Assembly: GCA_021399435.1 (NCBI GenBank)
Contig: JAJTUP010000022.1
Coordinates: 967,121-1,031,120, forward strand
Source: Diaporthe sp. PMI_573
Lineage: Eukaryota > Ascomycota > Sordariomycetes > Diaporthales > Diaporthaceae
Direction: 5' to 3'
DNA length: 64,000 nt
The notes below the pieces were generated by a model that was not told the DNA's origin, made no database searches, and saw nothing but the letters and a program-made list of their open reading frames with translations. The translations under genes and the position numbers were made by a program. Positions 9,993-22,262 of this stretch are shown piece by piece. How positions within the stretch are numbered: position 1 is the first letter of the stretch; each line of letters starts with the position of its first letter.

Positions 9993-11564
9993 ATGTCCAG
10001 GTGCTGGACCTGCAAAAAACGCCGTCTCAAGTGCGACGGGGCCGTTCCGCACTGCAAGAAATGCTGGGGTCATGGCGTGGTGTGCCTTGGCTACCAGAAG
10101 CCTCTGACCTGGGTCGAAGGTGTGGCTCGGAGAGGACCTATGAAGAATCGGAATTTTGGTGACTCGCAGCAGCAGCCGCTGTCCGATGAGTCTCTTACCC
10201 AGGGCACAGCATTGACCGTGATGACTCTTACCGAGCCACGTTTTCAAGACCTCAACCATACCTCCAGATTCTTCGTGGACTATTGTGAGCTCTCGTTCTG
10301 TCCTGATTCAGGTGCCACATGCTGATGTCCCCTTTGTCTCAAAACGGGTGTGCCCTGGTCTCGTCTTCCAAGATAGCCCAGAGAATCATTACCGCAGTAT
10401 CATTGCCTGCACCAGCTCGCCGGTAGTATCAAGTGCCATTGTGACGGTAGCAGCATGCCACTATATCCAAAGCCTGACGGGCTGCCCCTTGGCGGGGCTA
10501 TCACTGCCGACAAACAGCCCAGCTCTCGCCCTCAAAGCACCATTTAACTACTATCTGCGGTCCAAGGGCCAGTGCTTGAAACTGATCTCCGCTGCACTGG
10601 CAAAAGATCACACCACGCTGGGAGACAAATCTATACTGATCGCAGTTGTACTTCTGATGATCCTCGATATTTTCGAGAGCGGCTCCGGTACTTGGAATGT
10701 CCACCTGGAAGGCGCCAAAAGGCTGCTCGACGCTGGAGTCATGACCGGTAGCTCTGAGTGGGACAGCAGCGCCAGGAACCTCCTTCAAGAGGCTGCCATG
10801 TAAGTCAAGAGGCAATCACTCAAGCATCACAGGCTCCAAGGAACTGACAAGTCTCGAATAGGTTTCAGACATTCGGCTCTTCTCTTGGGAAACCCGGGGC
10901 ACTGACCAGTGCATCCACGCTCCCTGCTACATGGAAGGCAAGGTCCTTGACCGTCACTCCAGTTGGTTGCCCAGTCGATATCTTGTCAGCTGTCGAGGTC
11001 TTTGCATCTCAGCGGCGCTTTCACTCAATGTTTGCCGCACCGACGACCAACTTCCAGGCTCTTGAAGATGTGCTGCATCTTATTCGTTCCTATGACATCC
11101 CAGCCTGGGCTAAGTCTACAACAATAAGCGACGCGGCGTTGTCATACGAGGACCTGTTGCACCTCGGCACCATATGGAAACTCGCAGCTGAAATCTATGC
11201 CTGCCACGTCCTCTGCAGTTCTACAATGAGCGCCCCTGTTTTCTTCCATCCACCATCTGTTCATGATCTTAGAGCACAATACTCCTTCTTTGAGCGAAAG
11301 AATGATAAGGTCACTAGGTGCTTGATATGGCCTACGTTCGTCGCCGGGGCAGCAAGCACTACACCTCAAGAGAGGGCCTGGGCAGCAAGGACACTGGACC
11401 GAATCTGGAACTTGGGCCATTGTGCCAATACTACAAACGCGACCCGAGTTCTGGAAGTCCTGTGGGAGAAACACGATCGGGCAAAGGCCCTGACGGACGA
11501 ACCCGCGTACTGGAATTGGATCAGCGAGCTGTCACAACTGAAAGGTTCTTGGTTGTTCGTCTAA
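9993..11564 (+). CDS. Zn2Cys6 transcription factor, one intron with a damaged 3' splice site
   Basis: The N-terminus has a full Zn2Cys6 cluster (C4, C7, C14, C21, C24, C31) followed by a basic region; the rest resembles the fungal-specific regulatory domain of DUF3468/Fungal_trans_2 proteins. Exon 1 is 9993-10284 (donor GTGAGC), exon 3 is 10862-11564 after a clean GTAAGT...TAG intron (10800-10861). The middle exon is the problem. Family spacing (SRFFVDY-F then VCPGLV) predicts that it starts at 10337, after a branch-like GCTGAT at 10321-10326, but the bases there are TTTG, so the acceptor dinucleotide is TG, not AG. With that junction the protein is 485 residues. The next in-frame AG (10371-10372) would delete 12 conserved residues; the upstream CAG (10309-10311) leaves a 27-base intron and a stop codon. 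So the gene may be impaired, use a rare GT-TG intron, or contain a base error. Likely role, by position, is control of the neighbouring hydratase and transporter. Confidence 0.75.
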
Positions 11565-14120
11565 CAATCAACGATTTATTTTGAGTGGTCAAGATAACCA
11601 ACGTACCAAAGGACTGCATTCTAACCACAATCAGAGCATCCCTAAGTTGGCTTGGCTTCCACGGGCATAGATGTGTCCTTCGCCACAAGCCGACCGTCCT
11701 GCATTTACTTGTCGTGGGAATCCTTCACCAGCTGCTCGACTAGCTCCCTAGTCGGGGCCGAAATCCAGATGTAGGCCCTGCAATTACCCTTATTTTTATA
11801 CTCGTGAAAACAATCTATCTAATTACCATTACTATAACAGATTATTCCAGCCATAGTGTTTAGTTTATATGCGATAAAGACGTCCTAGAGGTTTCTATAT
11901 CTTCGGTACTTACGTAGTATCAGGTAGATACCTCTTTCCATTTTAATATTAGCAACAAACGCAAACAGTTCAGTAGGCAATGGTTGGCTGGTGTGGATCT
12001 TCCTTGTATGGGTTGACCCAGGCTTCGTGTGCTTCTGGATTGTGAGTTTCTCGCCGGCTCTGAGTTTTCTCACAACGCCCGCCACAACCGCAAGAGTACG
12101 GGCTGCATTGTGTGAAGATTTGTGTTTTGGGAGGCGGTGGGAAGTGCCACATTGACACAAAGCCCTGTACCCAAGGGCTATTAATGCCTTGATTGCTGTC
12201 CTAAGTGTGAATATGCGTTTGTGGTATGAAACCTATGTGAGAGACTTGACTGTGGGACAGCTCGCTTTAGAAATAAGTGATGGCAAGTTTCATAATTGAC
12301 AAAGGGGCAGTATTGGGGATGCGTTCCCAGACGAGGCAAGCGAGGCAAAATTTAATTGCGATTTAAGTGACACGAGAGGCGATGCTCTCAAGTATGTCTC
12401 GTCACAGTAGAATTAAATAAAATCGAGGGCCTGACCAGGGGCCATGCTGGCTGAACCAAGGTACAAGATAGGCCAGGGTACGTATCCTTGAACTTGTTCA
12501 CTCCGGACCGAGCCGAAGACCAACCACATGCAGACACTAATACGGTCCATTACTGTAGCATCAACACACCACCGACCACTAAACTCTGCCGTCCATTGCG
12601 CCTGTGAATATCTTAGTCATTATACGAGAAAGAAGAGAAGTTGCACGGGAAAGTAGAGGCAAGATGATTTTTCATGGGACGGGCCACTCACACGGACTAA
12701 CTAGTGACGATCTCCGTGGCCATAGTTGGTAACGAAAGGAACCGGCTAGAAACAGCTGTTGAATTGTGAGCCTACGCCGAGAAGCACAAGATCCTCGCCG
12801 TTGAGTTCTCAACGAGGTCTGCCGGCACTTGTAATGGACCCGGAAGTCTGTTCATTGGTGGTAACTAGTGCGTGTGGCTTGAAGCTGCTGGAGATGAGTG
12901 AGATCCGGTCTGGTCTGAGTGTTACCGGGTGATGGGTCTAAGAGGAAGAGAACAACAGCCCAGGAACCAAAATCCAAACCCCTGATACTTCCCAGAGTCG
13001 CTGACGGGGCAGATGCACTCGTCCCGGTTCGATGAATACCAGGCTACTTTGTCGGCCGCAATCTGCAGTGCGCGGCTCGCAAAGGCGCTGACCCCATTTC
13101 TGCGGTGGAAATAGACCTTACACACACAAAGCGGCCACTTTCAGAGCTGAGATGCAGGCACCTGCCAGCACCTGCAAATCGGTGGCCAAATGCACTCAAT
13201 GGTCCTCCTTCAAACATGGCCAGGTCCTCAGGTGGCTAACTACCTAGGTAGCCTGGCTGCTTATCAGACACGAGGCGTGAGACCCAGGTCTCGATCAAGA
13301 CCGCTGGCAACCCCGTTTGGCCCTTGCCGGACACCAGGCTCATGATTCTCTACTTAGCTCACCAAAAGCAATATTAATGAAGGAAAGCCCTGCATATCTG
13401 TGTTCTTGCGGGAGTATGCCGTTAAGTACGCATAGATTTTACTCACCAGAGAGCATACATGTATGATTCAGAAAGTCAAGGTCTGCCTGATACATTGGCT
13501 TCCAGCCTGTTGATCTCCGGACTCGTTCACCTCAGAGCAGGTATGATCTCATGCATGTAAGCTTGACCGATACAATATAGTAAGCCTCAAACACAAGAGA
13601 AATAGGCTAATTAGGCTATGGTACCCGTACACTAGTTGGGAGCAAGAATTTGAACTCGCAATATCAATCCCCACGGTTATCAGAGTCTGCCTTGTTGCTG
13701 CTGTTTTCCATAACGGCCCGTGGCAATGGCACATCTGCATTTTGCCCAAGGGCTTAGCCAGAAATTGTTTCTATGTTTATTGAGCATATGTCTTGAGCAT
13801 GTCTGTTCTTTCCGAGCCCTTTCGTCTGCTCTGAAACATGTTGTGGGGGTTTATTGTACCTCGGCATCTCTTGAATGAGATTGGACCCTATGTAGAGCCT
13901 GCTCCCGATACAGCAGGATCGAGAGCCCCGTACAGAGAGCAAAGCGATGCGCATTACAACATTGAACATGACAAACAAGATCTTATTAATTAAAATATCA
14001 AATAAGTCAAACAGATGGTATCACTCTGTGCCCCGACCCCCGCAAACGTAGTCATTACTCCCGTTGGAAAACCAACCGCATCACGACCGCAAGAAATCCC
14101 GCACCGAATTCGAATGACGA
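11565..14120. other. Intergenic, no confident gene
   Basis: A 2.5-kb gap between the regulator and the 3' end of the oxidoreductase gene. Apart from one short Cys-containing frame at 11,970-12,152 (separate entry), the open frames are short and unconvincing. The sequence at 11,780-11,960 is distinctly AT-rich. Confidence 0.55.
11970..12152 (-). CDS. Possible small Cys-rich protein
   Basis: A 60-residue frame starting ATGTGGCAC at 12152. It is notable only for a dense block, QCSPYSCGCGGRCE, and a Pro/Glu-containing end. No signal peptide, no neighbour of related function and no recognised family. Chance open frame is quite possible; listed because cysteine clustering of this kind is unusual for random sequence. 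Confidence 0.2.
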   Translation of the reverse strand: MWHFPPPPKTQIFTQCSPYSCGCGGRCEKTQSRRETHNPEAHEAWVNPYKEDPHQPTIAY

Positions 14121-15287
14121 TCATGCCCACTTCCCTTTTGTCATGGTCTTCTGTCCTTCGACGATTCCCGGGAAGTTCTGTGTGCCCAGAGTCTGTGCCT
14201 TGAACATTTTGACCATGAAACTGAACAATTTGAAGCCTTTTGCTTGACCGACACCGCCTCCCTTGCCAATGGAAGCCATGAACAAAGGATCGGTGCTGAA
14301 GACATACTCAGTCAAGGCCTCCCCCTTTAGGAACGCCTGAATATTCTTGACGACATGTAACATTTGGTTCTCGGTGTGTATACCCTGCGGGGTCTCGAGG
14401 CTGCCAACATCCCCGACCACGAAGATGTTGTCGCGGCCCTCGGCGCGGAGGTGCTTGGTCTGCTTAATGTGGCGGCGGTGGTCGAGCAGGTTTGCAGGGA
14501 CAAATTCCGAGTTGGGCTGGAGCCCGTACGTCGGGATGAACACGTCCGCCTCGATCGTCTCGTCCCTGTCCCGGCCCCGCGATAGGCTGATCGTCTTGGG
14601 CCCGGACTCGGGCCCCTCCACCTTGGTCACCTTGGCGTTGAGCTTGACCTCGGCGCCCAGCTTCTCGAGGGTCTTCTTCGCGGCCTGGCGGACGTCCTTG
14701 CGCATGCCCGCGTCCAGGGGCAGGTCCGACGACGCGAGGAGCGTCACCTTCTTCTGGCCCGTCTTCGCGTACGCCTCGGCCAGCTCTCCTGCGAGCTCGA
14801 CGCCCGTGATGCCGGCGCCGGCGACGACGACCGACTTTGCCGATTTGATGCGCTGCTGCCAGTCGTGCAGCACGTCCCTTGTCTCTTCGGTGGTGTTGAC
14901 CGTCTTGAAGGGCATGTTCTCCCTGGCGCTCGAGCCGGTCGCAATGACAAGCGTGTGGTACTCGAGCTTTCTGACAGCTCCGTCATTCGTTTGGACCGTC
15001 ACTGAGTTGGAGGATGGCTCCAGATCCTGGGCCTTGCCAAGAACGAATTCAAACTTGTCGGACGAGTACTTCTTGAAGGCCGGCGCGATCGGTAGCATGA
15101 GCTTGTCCTCTTCAAGGCCACCTGGTAGAATGCCGCGTACTGAGGCGAAAGCCCAGTACATGTGCGTGTTTGGAGATACGAGTATGACCTTGAGATCGGG
15201 TACGACAGCTGATGTGTGGGTAAGGAGGTAGTGAGCTATAGGGATGCCCGCGACGGAGGCCCCTAGGATGACAACCGTCTTCCCCAT
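14121..15287 (-). CDS. AIF/AMID-like FAD-dependent oxidoreductase
   Basis: A single uninterrupted 388-residue frame. Two dinucleotide-binding folds are visible: an FAD-type motif GASVAG at residues 9-14 following a beta strand (TVVILG), and an NAD(P)H-type motif GAGITG at 157-162. The sequence ATGSSAR near 116-122 and the FAD-closing segment IFVVGDVG near 303-310 complete the pyridine nucleotide-disulfide oxidoreductase pattern. There is no CxxxxC redox disulfide, so it belongs with apoptosis-inducing-factor homologues of the AMID/FSP1 type that oxidise NAD(P)H with a quinone or similar acceptor. The N-terminus starts directly with the FAD fold, so no cleaved mitochondrial presequence is apparent; a hydrophobic/basic C-terminal stretch (FKLFSFMVKMFKAQ) could mediate membrane association. 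Physiological acceptor unknown. Confidence 0.88.
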   Translation of the reverse strand: MGKTVVILGASVAGIPIAHYLLTHTSAVVPDLKVILVSPNTHMYWAFASVRGILPGGLEEDKLMLPIAPAFKKYSSDKFEFVLGKAQDLEPSSNSVTVQTNDGAVRKLEYHTLVIATGSSARENMPFKTVNTTEETRDVLHDWQQRIKSAKSVVVAGAGITGVELAGELAEAYAKTGQKKVTLLASSDLPLDAGMRKDVRQAAKKTLEKLGAEVKLNAKVTKVEGPESGPKTISLSRGRDRDETIEADVFIPTYGLQPNSEFVPANLLDHRRHIKQTKHLRAEGRDNIFVVGDVGSLETPQGIHTENQMLHVVKNIQAFLKGEALTEYVFSTDPLFMASIGKGGGVGQAKGFKLFSFMVKMFKAQTLGTQNFPGIVEGQKTMTKGKWA

Positions 15288-16092
15288 GGCGCTGGTGTAG
15301 TGTGACGGGGTTTGAAATATAAGAGGTGACTAGAATGATGACTTTGCGATGTTATCGAGCGCGATTGCGACGTAGAGGTACAGCACTCAACTTTTGTTCA
15401 AATACCAAGAAGGCTTACTTGTGCGGATACTTCTCACAGCATAGATCACAACTGGGATGGAGCCCAGCATATATCCCGAATTATTGTGACGCCGGGTTGG
15501 ATTTCGGAAGTCCGCCATTTGTCAGGGAGCAGATCAAGGCTTACCTATCAAAGACCTGCCTGACGGACATCAAAGCATAATCGAGACTCCATTTCCGGAT
15601 GTTGCACTGCTGTCGGGCAGAAAACATTACTCATCTCGGACACGGGATGAATGAAGACCACGAGAGCTGAATATGCTCAAACCGTCTTCTTAGAAAGAGG
15701 CTGGATTGCCGCGCGGGAGGTATCATAAGCGCACTGACTTGGCCCGTCGCCAGGGGTCGAGAACACAAAGGCAAGCCAAGCGAAGGGCTAAATTCGAGCC
15801 AGGGAAGGGCGAGCCGAGGAATCTCTAAAATGGCAGGGCGAGGCGATGACTAAAACTCCTAAACGGGTAGTCTTCAGGCCGCAGGCATTCAATGCCGGCA
15901 TCCTTAAGTGGGCCGCTACTCGACGCTTGGCTTCATCGGTTCCCTTTTAATTCTATCGTGAACTATTTACAAGTCATGATCTGGAAGCCTGCGGATCTGG
16001 CATCTCGACGCTCTTTCAATTTCCAGCATTTACAATCAGTTTGTAAGGACAGGATTTCGCTCAGTACCGATCCAATGGATTTGTCAGCCTCT
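15288..16092. other. Intergenic, upstream of the oxidoreductase
   Basis: About 800 bases containing the oxidoreductase promoter and the 3' flank of the PEBP-like gene. The small open frames on the plus strand (15326-15580, 15892-16269) have no family features. Confidence 0.5.
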
Positions 16093-17247
<1,155 letters not shown>

Positions 17248-18291
17248 GTCGAGACAAGTACGGGAGGATACTGATGATGAGAGTGACTGCAAGTGCACAG
17301 CGCTTGTAGATTCGTGTGGATTGGATATCAGCTCCCAGAGACTGACGCTCATGTGGGAATGCAGTAGAAGAGATGCACATCCCACTCTTCATAACAAGAG
17401 ACGAGCTCGCCTCTCGACGGCTTGGCGATCTCCAAGGGATGAAGTCGGGATGAAACACCGCTTGGATCAGAATAGTTCACGGTAAGTAGCAGAGGCATGA
17501 CGGGGATCTCGGATCAAACTGCACGACTGACTGACCACGTACTCATTGGTCGGTAGGTTTCATCTTTTGCCAAGATACGTATGCCTATAGCTACCAACAG
17601 GCCTCGTCCGGGAATACTCTTGGTTCCGAAGGCGATTCAGGTCGGATGGACACGCAATCACCTCTTGGGGGCATGTTTTGGATCGCGAGCAGACAGGCAA
17701 ACCCGCCAGATATTTGTAATGCATCGAACCTAGGGCCCGACAGTCTTTTCGCGCGAGAACGAGACAACTTTAGGTCATCACTATCACCGCGCTTTGCCAT
17801 TGTCAGATGAGCACGAAGGCCGATTTGATGACGTCCGCTGGGGCCGCATCTCAAATGCGCGTCCTCTTATGTGAAAACCCAGAAGATTGTGCCATATCCG
17901 AGGCGTTCCAGAGCGTCGGAGCCAGCAGCCGTTATTTGACTCTGCATTGTGGCATAAGAGTGCGAGGAAACCCATCAGACAAGGGGTAGCGGCCAAGATG
18001 GGAGTTCGCGGTCGTACGGTGTACCTCGGAGGCTTAAAGTTAGAGTGTAGACGGCTGCCAAGCAAGTGGGCCCTGGCGCCCGATAAGATAAGAAACCTTT
18101 CGAGATCGTCATGAATGCGAGAGCTTCTAGATCGCATTGATCGCGAAGTCTCGATCGCATTGATCGCAACTCTCTACGCCTAATGCCCAACTGTACCCTT
18201 TTATGTCTTTTTTGGCATATGTGCTCTCCGTTTGAAGAATCAAGTTGAATCCTCAGCCGAACCAGCCCCAAATTGCTCAAAATCCGCCAAA
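17248..18291. other. Intergenic, divergent promoter region
   Basis: One kilobase between the diverging PEBP-like gene and the small membrane protein gene. At 18,130-18,167 the phrase 'gatcgcattgatcgc' occurs twice. No gene is supported. Confidence 0.5.
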
Positions 18292-18924
18292 ATGGCGACA
18301 CAACAACCGCCCTCGGCGCAAGCACCCCCTCCACAATCCTCCCAGTCACCCACAGACAACGCAGCAGCGCCCAAGACCCCGACCCCACAATGGCTACACA
18401 ACAGCGCGATTGGCGTTGCGATCCTCGGTCCCGTAGCCCTCTTCATGCCACCGCGGCGGATGGGCCTGCAGGCGATGCTCTTGTCGGGCGGCACCTTCTG
18501 GGCGACGAACGTGCTCGCGTACGACTGGACGGGCGAGTCGATGACGCAGCGATTCGACCGGCGGTGGCAGACCATGTTCGCTAGCGGGCTGCCTGAGAAG
18601 GCGAAGCGGAACCAGGAGCTCATGCGGCTGGAGAGGGAGAGGAGGGAGGCCCTTCTGCCCGAGGCGGAGCGCAAGGCGCTGCAGGAGGCGAGGGAGAAGA
18701 AGGAGCTGGCGTCCCGGGGCATCATCTCGAGGCTATGGATGGGAAGTGAGAAGGAGGACTGGAGGAAGGAGAGGGCCAGGAAGGAGAAGGAGACGCTGGA
18801 GAATGGGGAGGGCTATGGCACACTTATTATGGATCAGGTCAAGGAGGTCTTCAGCGGCTCCAAGAAAAGCGAGGGAGAGGGTAGAAAAGAAGGAAAGTCC
18901 GAGGACGACAACAGCAAGAAATAA
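18292..18924 (+). CDS. Conserved fungal membrane protein, often labelled 'rhomboid family'
   Basis: Single exon, 210 residues from ATG at 18292 (AAAATGG context). After a Gln/Pro/Ser-rich leader of about 40 residues come two hydrophobic segments: AIGVAILGPVALFM followed by PPRRMGL, and MLLSGGTFWATNVLAYD. The C-terminal half is a highly charged Lys/Glu/Arg helix, predicted coiled coil, with a conserved-looking SRLWMGSEKEDWRKER stretch. Databases label such fungal proteins as rhomboid family, but I see neither the catalytic Ser (GxSG) nor His of rhomboid proteases and there are too few membrane helices. A small mitochondrial or ER membrane protein is more likely. Function unknown. Confidence 0.7.
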   Translation: MATQQPPSAQAPPPQSSQSPTDNAAAPKTPTPQWLHNSAIGVAILGPVALFMPPRRMGLQAMLLSGGTFWATNVLAYDWTGESMTQRFDRRWQTMFASGLPEKAKRNQELMRLERERREALLPEAERKALQEAREKKELASRGIISRLWMGSEKEDWRKERARKEKETLENGEGYGTLIMDQVKEVFSGSKKSEGEGRKEGKSEDDNSKK

Positions 18925-19540
18925 GGCAGTGCTTTTGCAATGATTGGGTTAATCGGTCGAGGCATTGCCCAGCACGACTGCATGAAGCCATCGGGGGGAC
19001 GAGCAATCTGTACCAAAATGTAAATACTGACTACATTCTCCGGCATAGCGAATTTGGATTATTTGGCACCTCTTATGCGCTTAGATTTCACTTAAGCTTG
19101 GACGCGGGCGGTAGAAGTCAAACACCGTCCATGTTCCACGCCCATTGGAATCACAGCGAACGTATCGCCACAAACAAGGTTCGATCCCACTATCTCCTCC
19201 AAGAGACCGGAGCTCAGAGAGTGCACGACTTCCTACACACCTCGACGCCATGTCTTGTGCAAGATGCGCCTCGCCATCTCTGGGCGCCTCGTCACTTCTC
19301 CAAGTGGTAGACTTCGTAGGATTGCCGGAGGGCCAATCTTCCCACAGGATTGGTCCGTCGTCTCCAAGTCTGGTTGGGTCCCGCTGAGTTCGACCTGGTG
19401 ATCTCGACGCGAAAGACCGCTCTCCGGTGCATTCTACTGTGATTGTCCGCTACGACTTTTTCCAGTCGCTGGCGGACCTGCTTCAAGTGCCTAAGCCCTT
19501 TCGCGGATCTACAACGCGATCCTGGCGGTTGCGACAACTC
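18925..19540. other. Intergenic between convergent genes
   Basis: About 600 bases between the converging genes ending at 18924 and 19541. No RNA gene or coding frame is supported. Confidence 0.55.
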
Positions 19541-20530
19541 CTAGTTGCGCGATCCGGGCCTCTCGAAGGTTTTGCCTCCTCTGCATCGAGGAAGTATGGA
19601 TTCCTTCCGCTTGCGCTCGTTCTTTCTGACCTCTCGTTGCTCTGCCTTGGAGTCGTAAGTCTCGACGAACTTGTTGAGGAGCTCCTGGACCTTCTGCGCA
19701 TTCTCGTTAGAGCCCTCTTTGACGCCCAGCTTCTTTTGAATCCTTGCTCTCTCTCGGTCGATTATCTTCGAACGCCGCCTGACCACTCGGTTCTTTCCAG
19801 AGGGCGGCGCGGTGTATCCCGGCTGCAAGAGGGCGCCGCCATCCTCCATGTCCTCGTCCTCAGACTGAGCAAGTAGTTTTTTCCGGTTGACCGGAGTCGG
19901 ATTGACGTCAATCATGAAGACGTCTTCACCGTCGGTCGGCTCGTGGGCTTCCGCCGAATTGGCTCCATCGTTCTCAGCCTGGTCCGCCTGCACTGGTTGT
20001 TGCGCTGGCCGTTTATCGCGTTTTTTCTGGTCCTTACTCTCCACACCAGCTTCCACGTCGAGACCAGACGCAGTCGGCGAGGGACCCAAATCCCTTTCCA
20101 TCAGCTGCCTGAGCGCCTCTTCTCGGAGCCGCTTTTCCTTTTTGCGCCGCTTTCTCTCTTCCTTGGTAAAGGCCACATTACTGGCAGTCTTCTCATCTTC
20201 GTGCTGAACGAGAGAGACACCACCTTCCTGCTCATTGGAACCCTTTGGAAGGCAGGACAAGTCAGTACACATCGATCGAGCATTGCAGTGATCTCATCCA
20301 CTTGGATTGGAACCCCTGTCACTCCTCAATTGAGAGTGCGGACGGAGAGCCAGCACGATTCCTTGCGCCAGTTTAGGGCTTTTGAGGCCAACCTTTGAAC
20401 TCTCGTCATCACTATTTTCGTGCTTGACGTTGTGTCGCTTGTGTTTCTTGTGCCTGCCCTCGTTCTTGGAGACCTTGTCCTCGGAGACCTTCCTCTTGGT
20501 CACCCCCAGCAGGGGCCGTTCTTTGCCCAT
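19541..20530 (-). CDS. Lys/Arg-rich, probably nuclear or nucleolar protein
   Basis: Most likely two exons, 20393-20530 and 19541-20242 (279 residues). The acceptor is good (TACTGAC branch followed by CCTTCCAAAG) but the donor, GTTGGC, is weak, so the end of exon 1 is uncertain. The first exon is basic (KRKVSEDK, HKKHKRH), and exon 2 has a KEERKRRKKEKRLREE helix, an acidic middle (DGEDVFMIDVNP, SEDEDMED), and a second basic helix with RRSKIIDRERARIQKKLG. This charge pattern is typical of nucleolar ribosome-assembly or splicing-associated proteins. I recognise no catalytic domain and no named family. It diverges from RFC4 across a 359-base shared promoter, a common arrangement for growth-related genes. 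Confidence 0.6.
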
Positions 20531-20889
20531 GGTCGTGTCAAAGATGTCGAAGACCAGGTGGAACAGCCCAGCCAAAGTGACCAGGAGAGCTGAAAGAGAT
20601 GCCGATGGGTTGCCCGGGTCAGTTCGAACAAGCCTGAAAGCTCTCTCGTCCATCCAGGCAAGGATGAAAGCGTGCGGAGAGACCTGGAGCTTGCAAGGGA
20701 GGCTGAAATCTCTTGGTTGTCGGTATTGCAGGGGTGTGACGGAAGCAAGGACCCCTGTCGGCACCTGCCGTCACGCACGCCGTCGCGTCTCCAGGCTGGA
20801 CGCGCCTTAATTGAAATCCAGCCCACCACACACTTTGACGACCAAAGACCAACACTGCCCCTCTTCGCGCCCATCAATCCGACGACAAC
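20531..20889. promoter_or_regulatory. Bidirectional promoter, Lys-rich protein / RFC4
   Basis: 359 bases between two diverging start codons; both promoters must lie here. I cannot point to a specific element. Confidence 0.5.
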
Positions 20890-22041
20890 ATGCCTGCTGC
20901 ACGGGTTGAAGAGGTCGGCGAATCCTCGTCTTCTGCGGCAAAGAAGGTCTTGACAGCAAATACAAACGGCAACCCAAACTATGAGCTGCCATGGTGCGCA
21001 CACATCCCGCAGTGCGAGTTGCATACCTGAATACCTAAAGACTTGACTGACTTTGTGTGTACCAGGGTTGAGAAATACCGTCCCATCTTCCTCGACGACA
21101 TCGTCGGAAACGTAGAGACAATCGAGCGCCTCAAGATCATAGCAAAGGATGGCAACATGCCGCACGTCATCATCAGCGGCATGCCAGGCATCGGAAAGAC
21201 GACCAGCGTGCTCTGCCTGGCCCGCCAGCTGCTAGGCGACGCCTACAAGGAGGCAGTGCTGGAGCTCAACGCCTCGGACGAGCGAGGAATCGACGTGGTG
21301 CGGAACCGGATCAAGGGCTTCGCGCAGAAAAAGGTCACCCTGCCGGCGGGCCGCCACAAGATCGTTATCCTGGACGAGGCCGACAGCATGACGTCGGGCG
21401 CGCAGCAGGCGCTGAGGCGGACGATGGAGATCTACTCCAACACGACCCGCTTCGCCTTCGCGTGCAACCAGTCTAACAAGATCATCGAGCCGCTGCAGTC
21501 GCGGTGCGCGATCCTGCGGTACGCGCGGCTGACGGACGGCCAGGTTGTCAAGCGCCTGATGCAGATCATCGAGGCCGAGAAAGTCGAGTACAACGACGAC
21601 GGCCTGGCGGCGCTAGTTTTCAGCGCCGAGGGCGACATGCGGCAAGCGATCAACAACCTGCAATCTACGTGGGCCGGGTTTGGGATGGTCTCCGGGGACA
21701 ATGTCTTCAAGGTGGTGGACTCGCCGCACCCTATCAAGGTGCAGGCGATGCTGAAGGCCTGTTTCGAGGGCAACGTCGACTCGGCGCTGGACACGCTGAG
21801 GGAGCTGTGGGACCTCGGGTACTCGAGCCATGACATTATCAGCACCATGTTCAAGGTCACCAAGACGATCCCGACGCTCAGCGAGCACGCGAAGCTCGAG
21901 TTCATCAAGGAGATCGGCACAACCCACATGAAGATTCTAGAGGGCGTGCAAACACTCCTGCAGCTGAGCGGCTGCGTCGTCCGGCTGTGTAAGCTGAATA
22001 TGGACCCGAAGAAGTTCGAGGTCCCCATGAAATCAAAATGA
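20890..22041 (+). CDS. RFC4: Replication factor C subunit 4
   Basis: Two exons, 20890-20993 and 21066-22041, give 359 residues. The intron splits the Trp codon of LPWVEKYRP, the first RFC signature box. AAA+ landmarks: Walker [10 protein letters not shown] (residues 73-81), Walker B DEAD (138-141), sensor 1 region FACNQSNK, and the SRC motif (180-182) that acts in trans on the neighbouring ATP site. The block [14 protein letters not shown] and the phrase [12 protein letters not shown] identify the Rfc4 type (human RFC2) and not the other small subunits. As part of the five-subunit clamp loader it loads PCNA on primed DNA, and it also serves in alternative Ctf18, Elg1 and Rad24 complexes. The donor GTGCGC is non-optimal. 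A 22-residue Ser/Ala-rich leader precedes the conserved part. Confidence 0.97.
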
Positions 22042-22262
22042 TGATTCGCTCAACGTCTCGGGTGGGCAGTATTGTTTGGCATGGCACGGCGTTGGCTTTG
22101 GCTCTGGCTCTGGATTCAGGAAGGTCGGGCGGGACCAAGATACAAAAATGGTTGATGAGCTTGGGGCAGGCACATCTGATAATGTACATGAAGGCTTTGT
22201 ACAAGGCGTCTATAATGAGAGACATCGTGAACCTTTCTTCTCCAAATGTCAACCGCCGGCTT

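Noticed and set aside
13600..13720. tRNA-like T arm on the minus strand near 13,650
   Set aside because: A TTCAAATT loop with imperfect stem and a CTGATAAC loop can be seen, but no acceptor stem or D arm with conserved positions forms.
14347..15231. Long plus-strand frame (294 codons)
   Set aside because: It lies opposite the AIF-like oxidoreductase and its composition is the shadow of that gene's codon bias.
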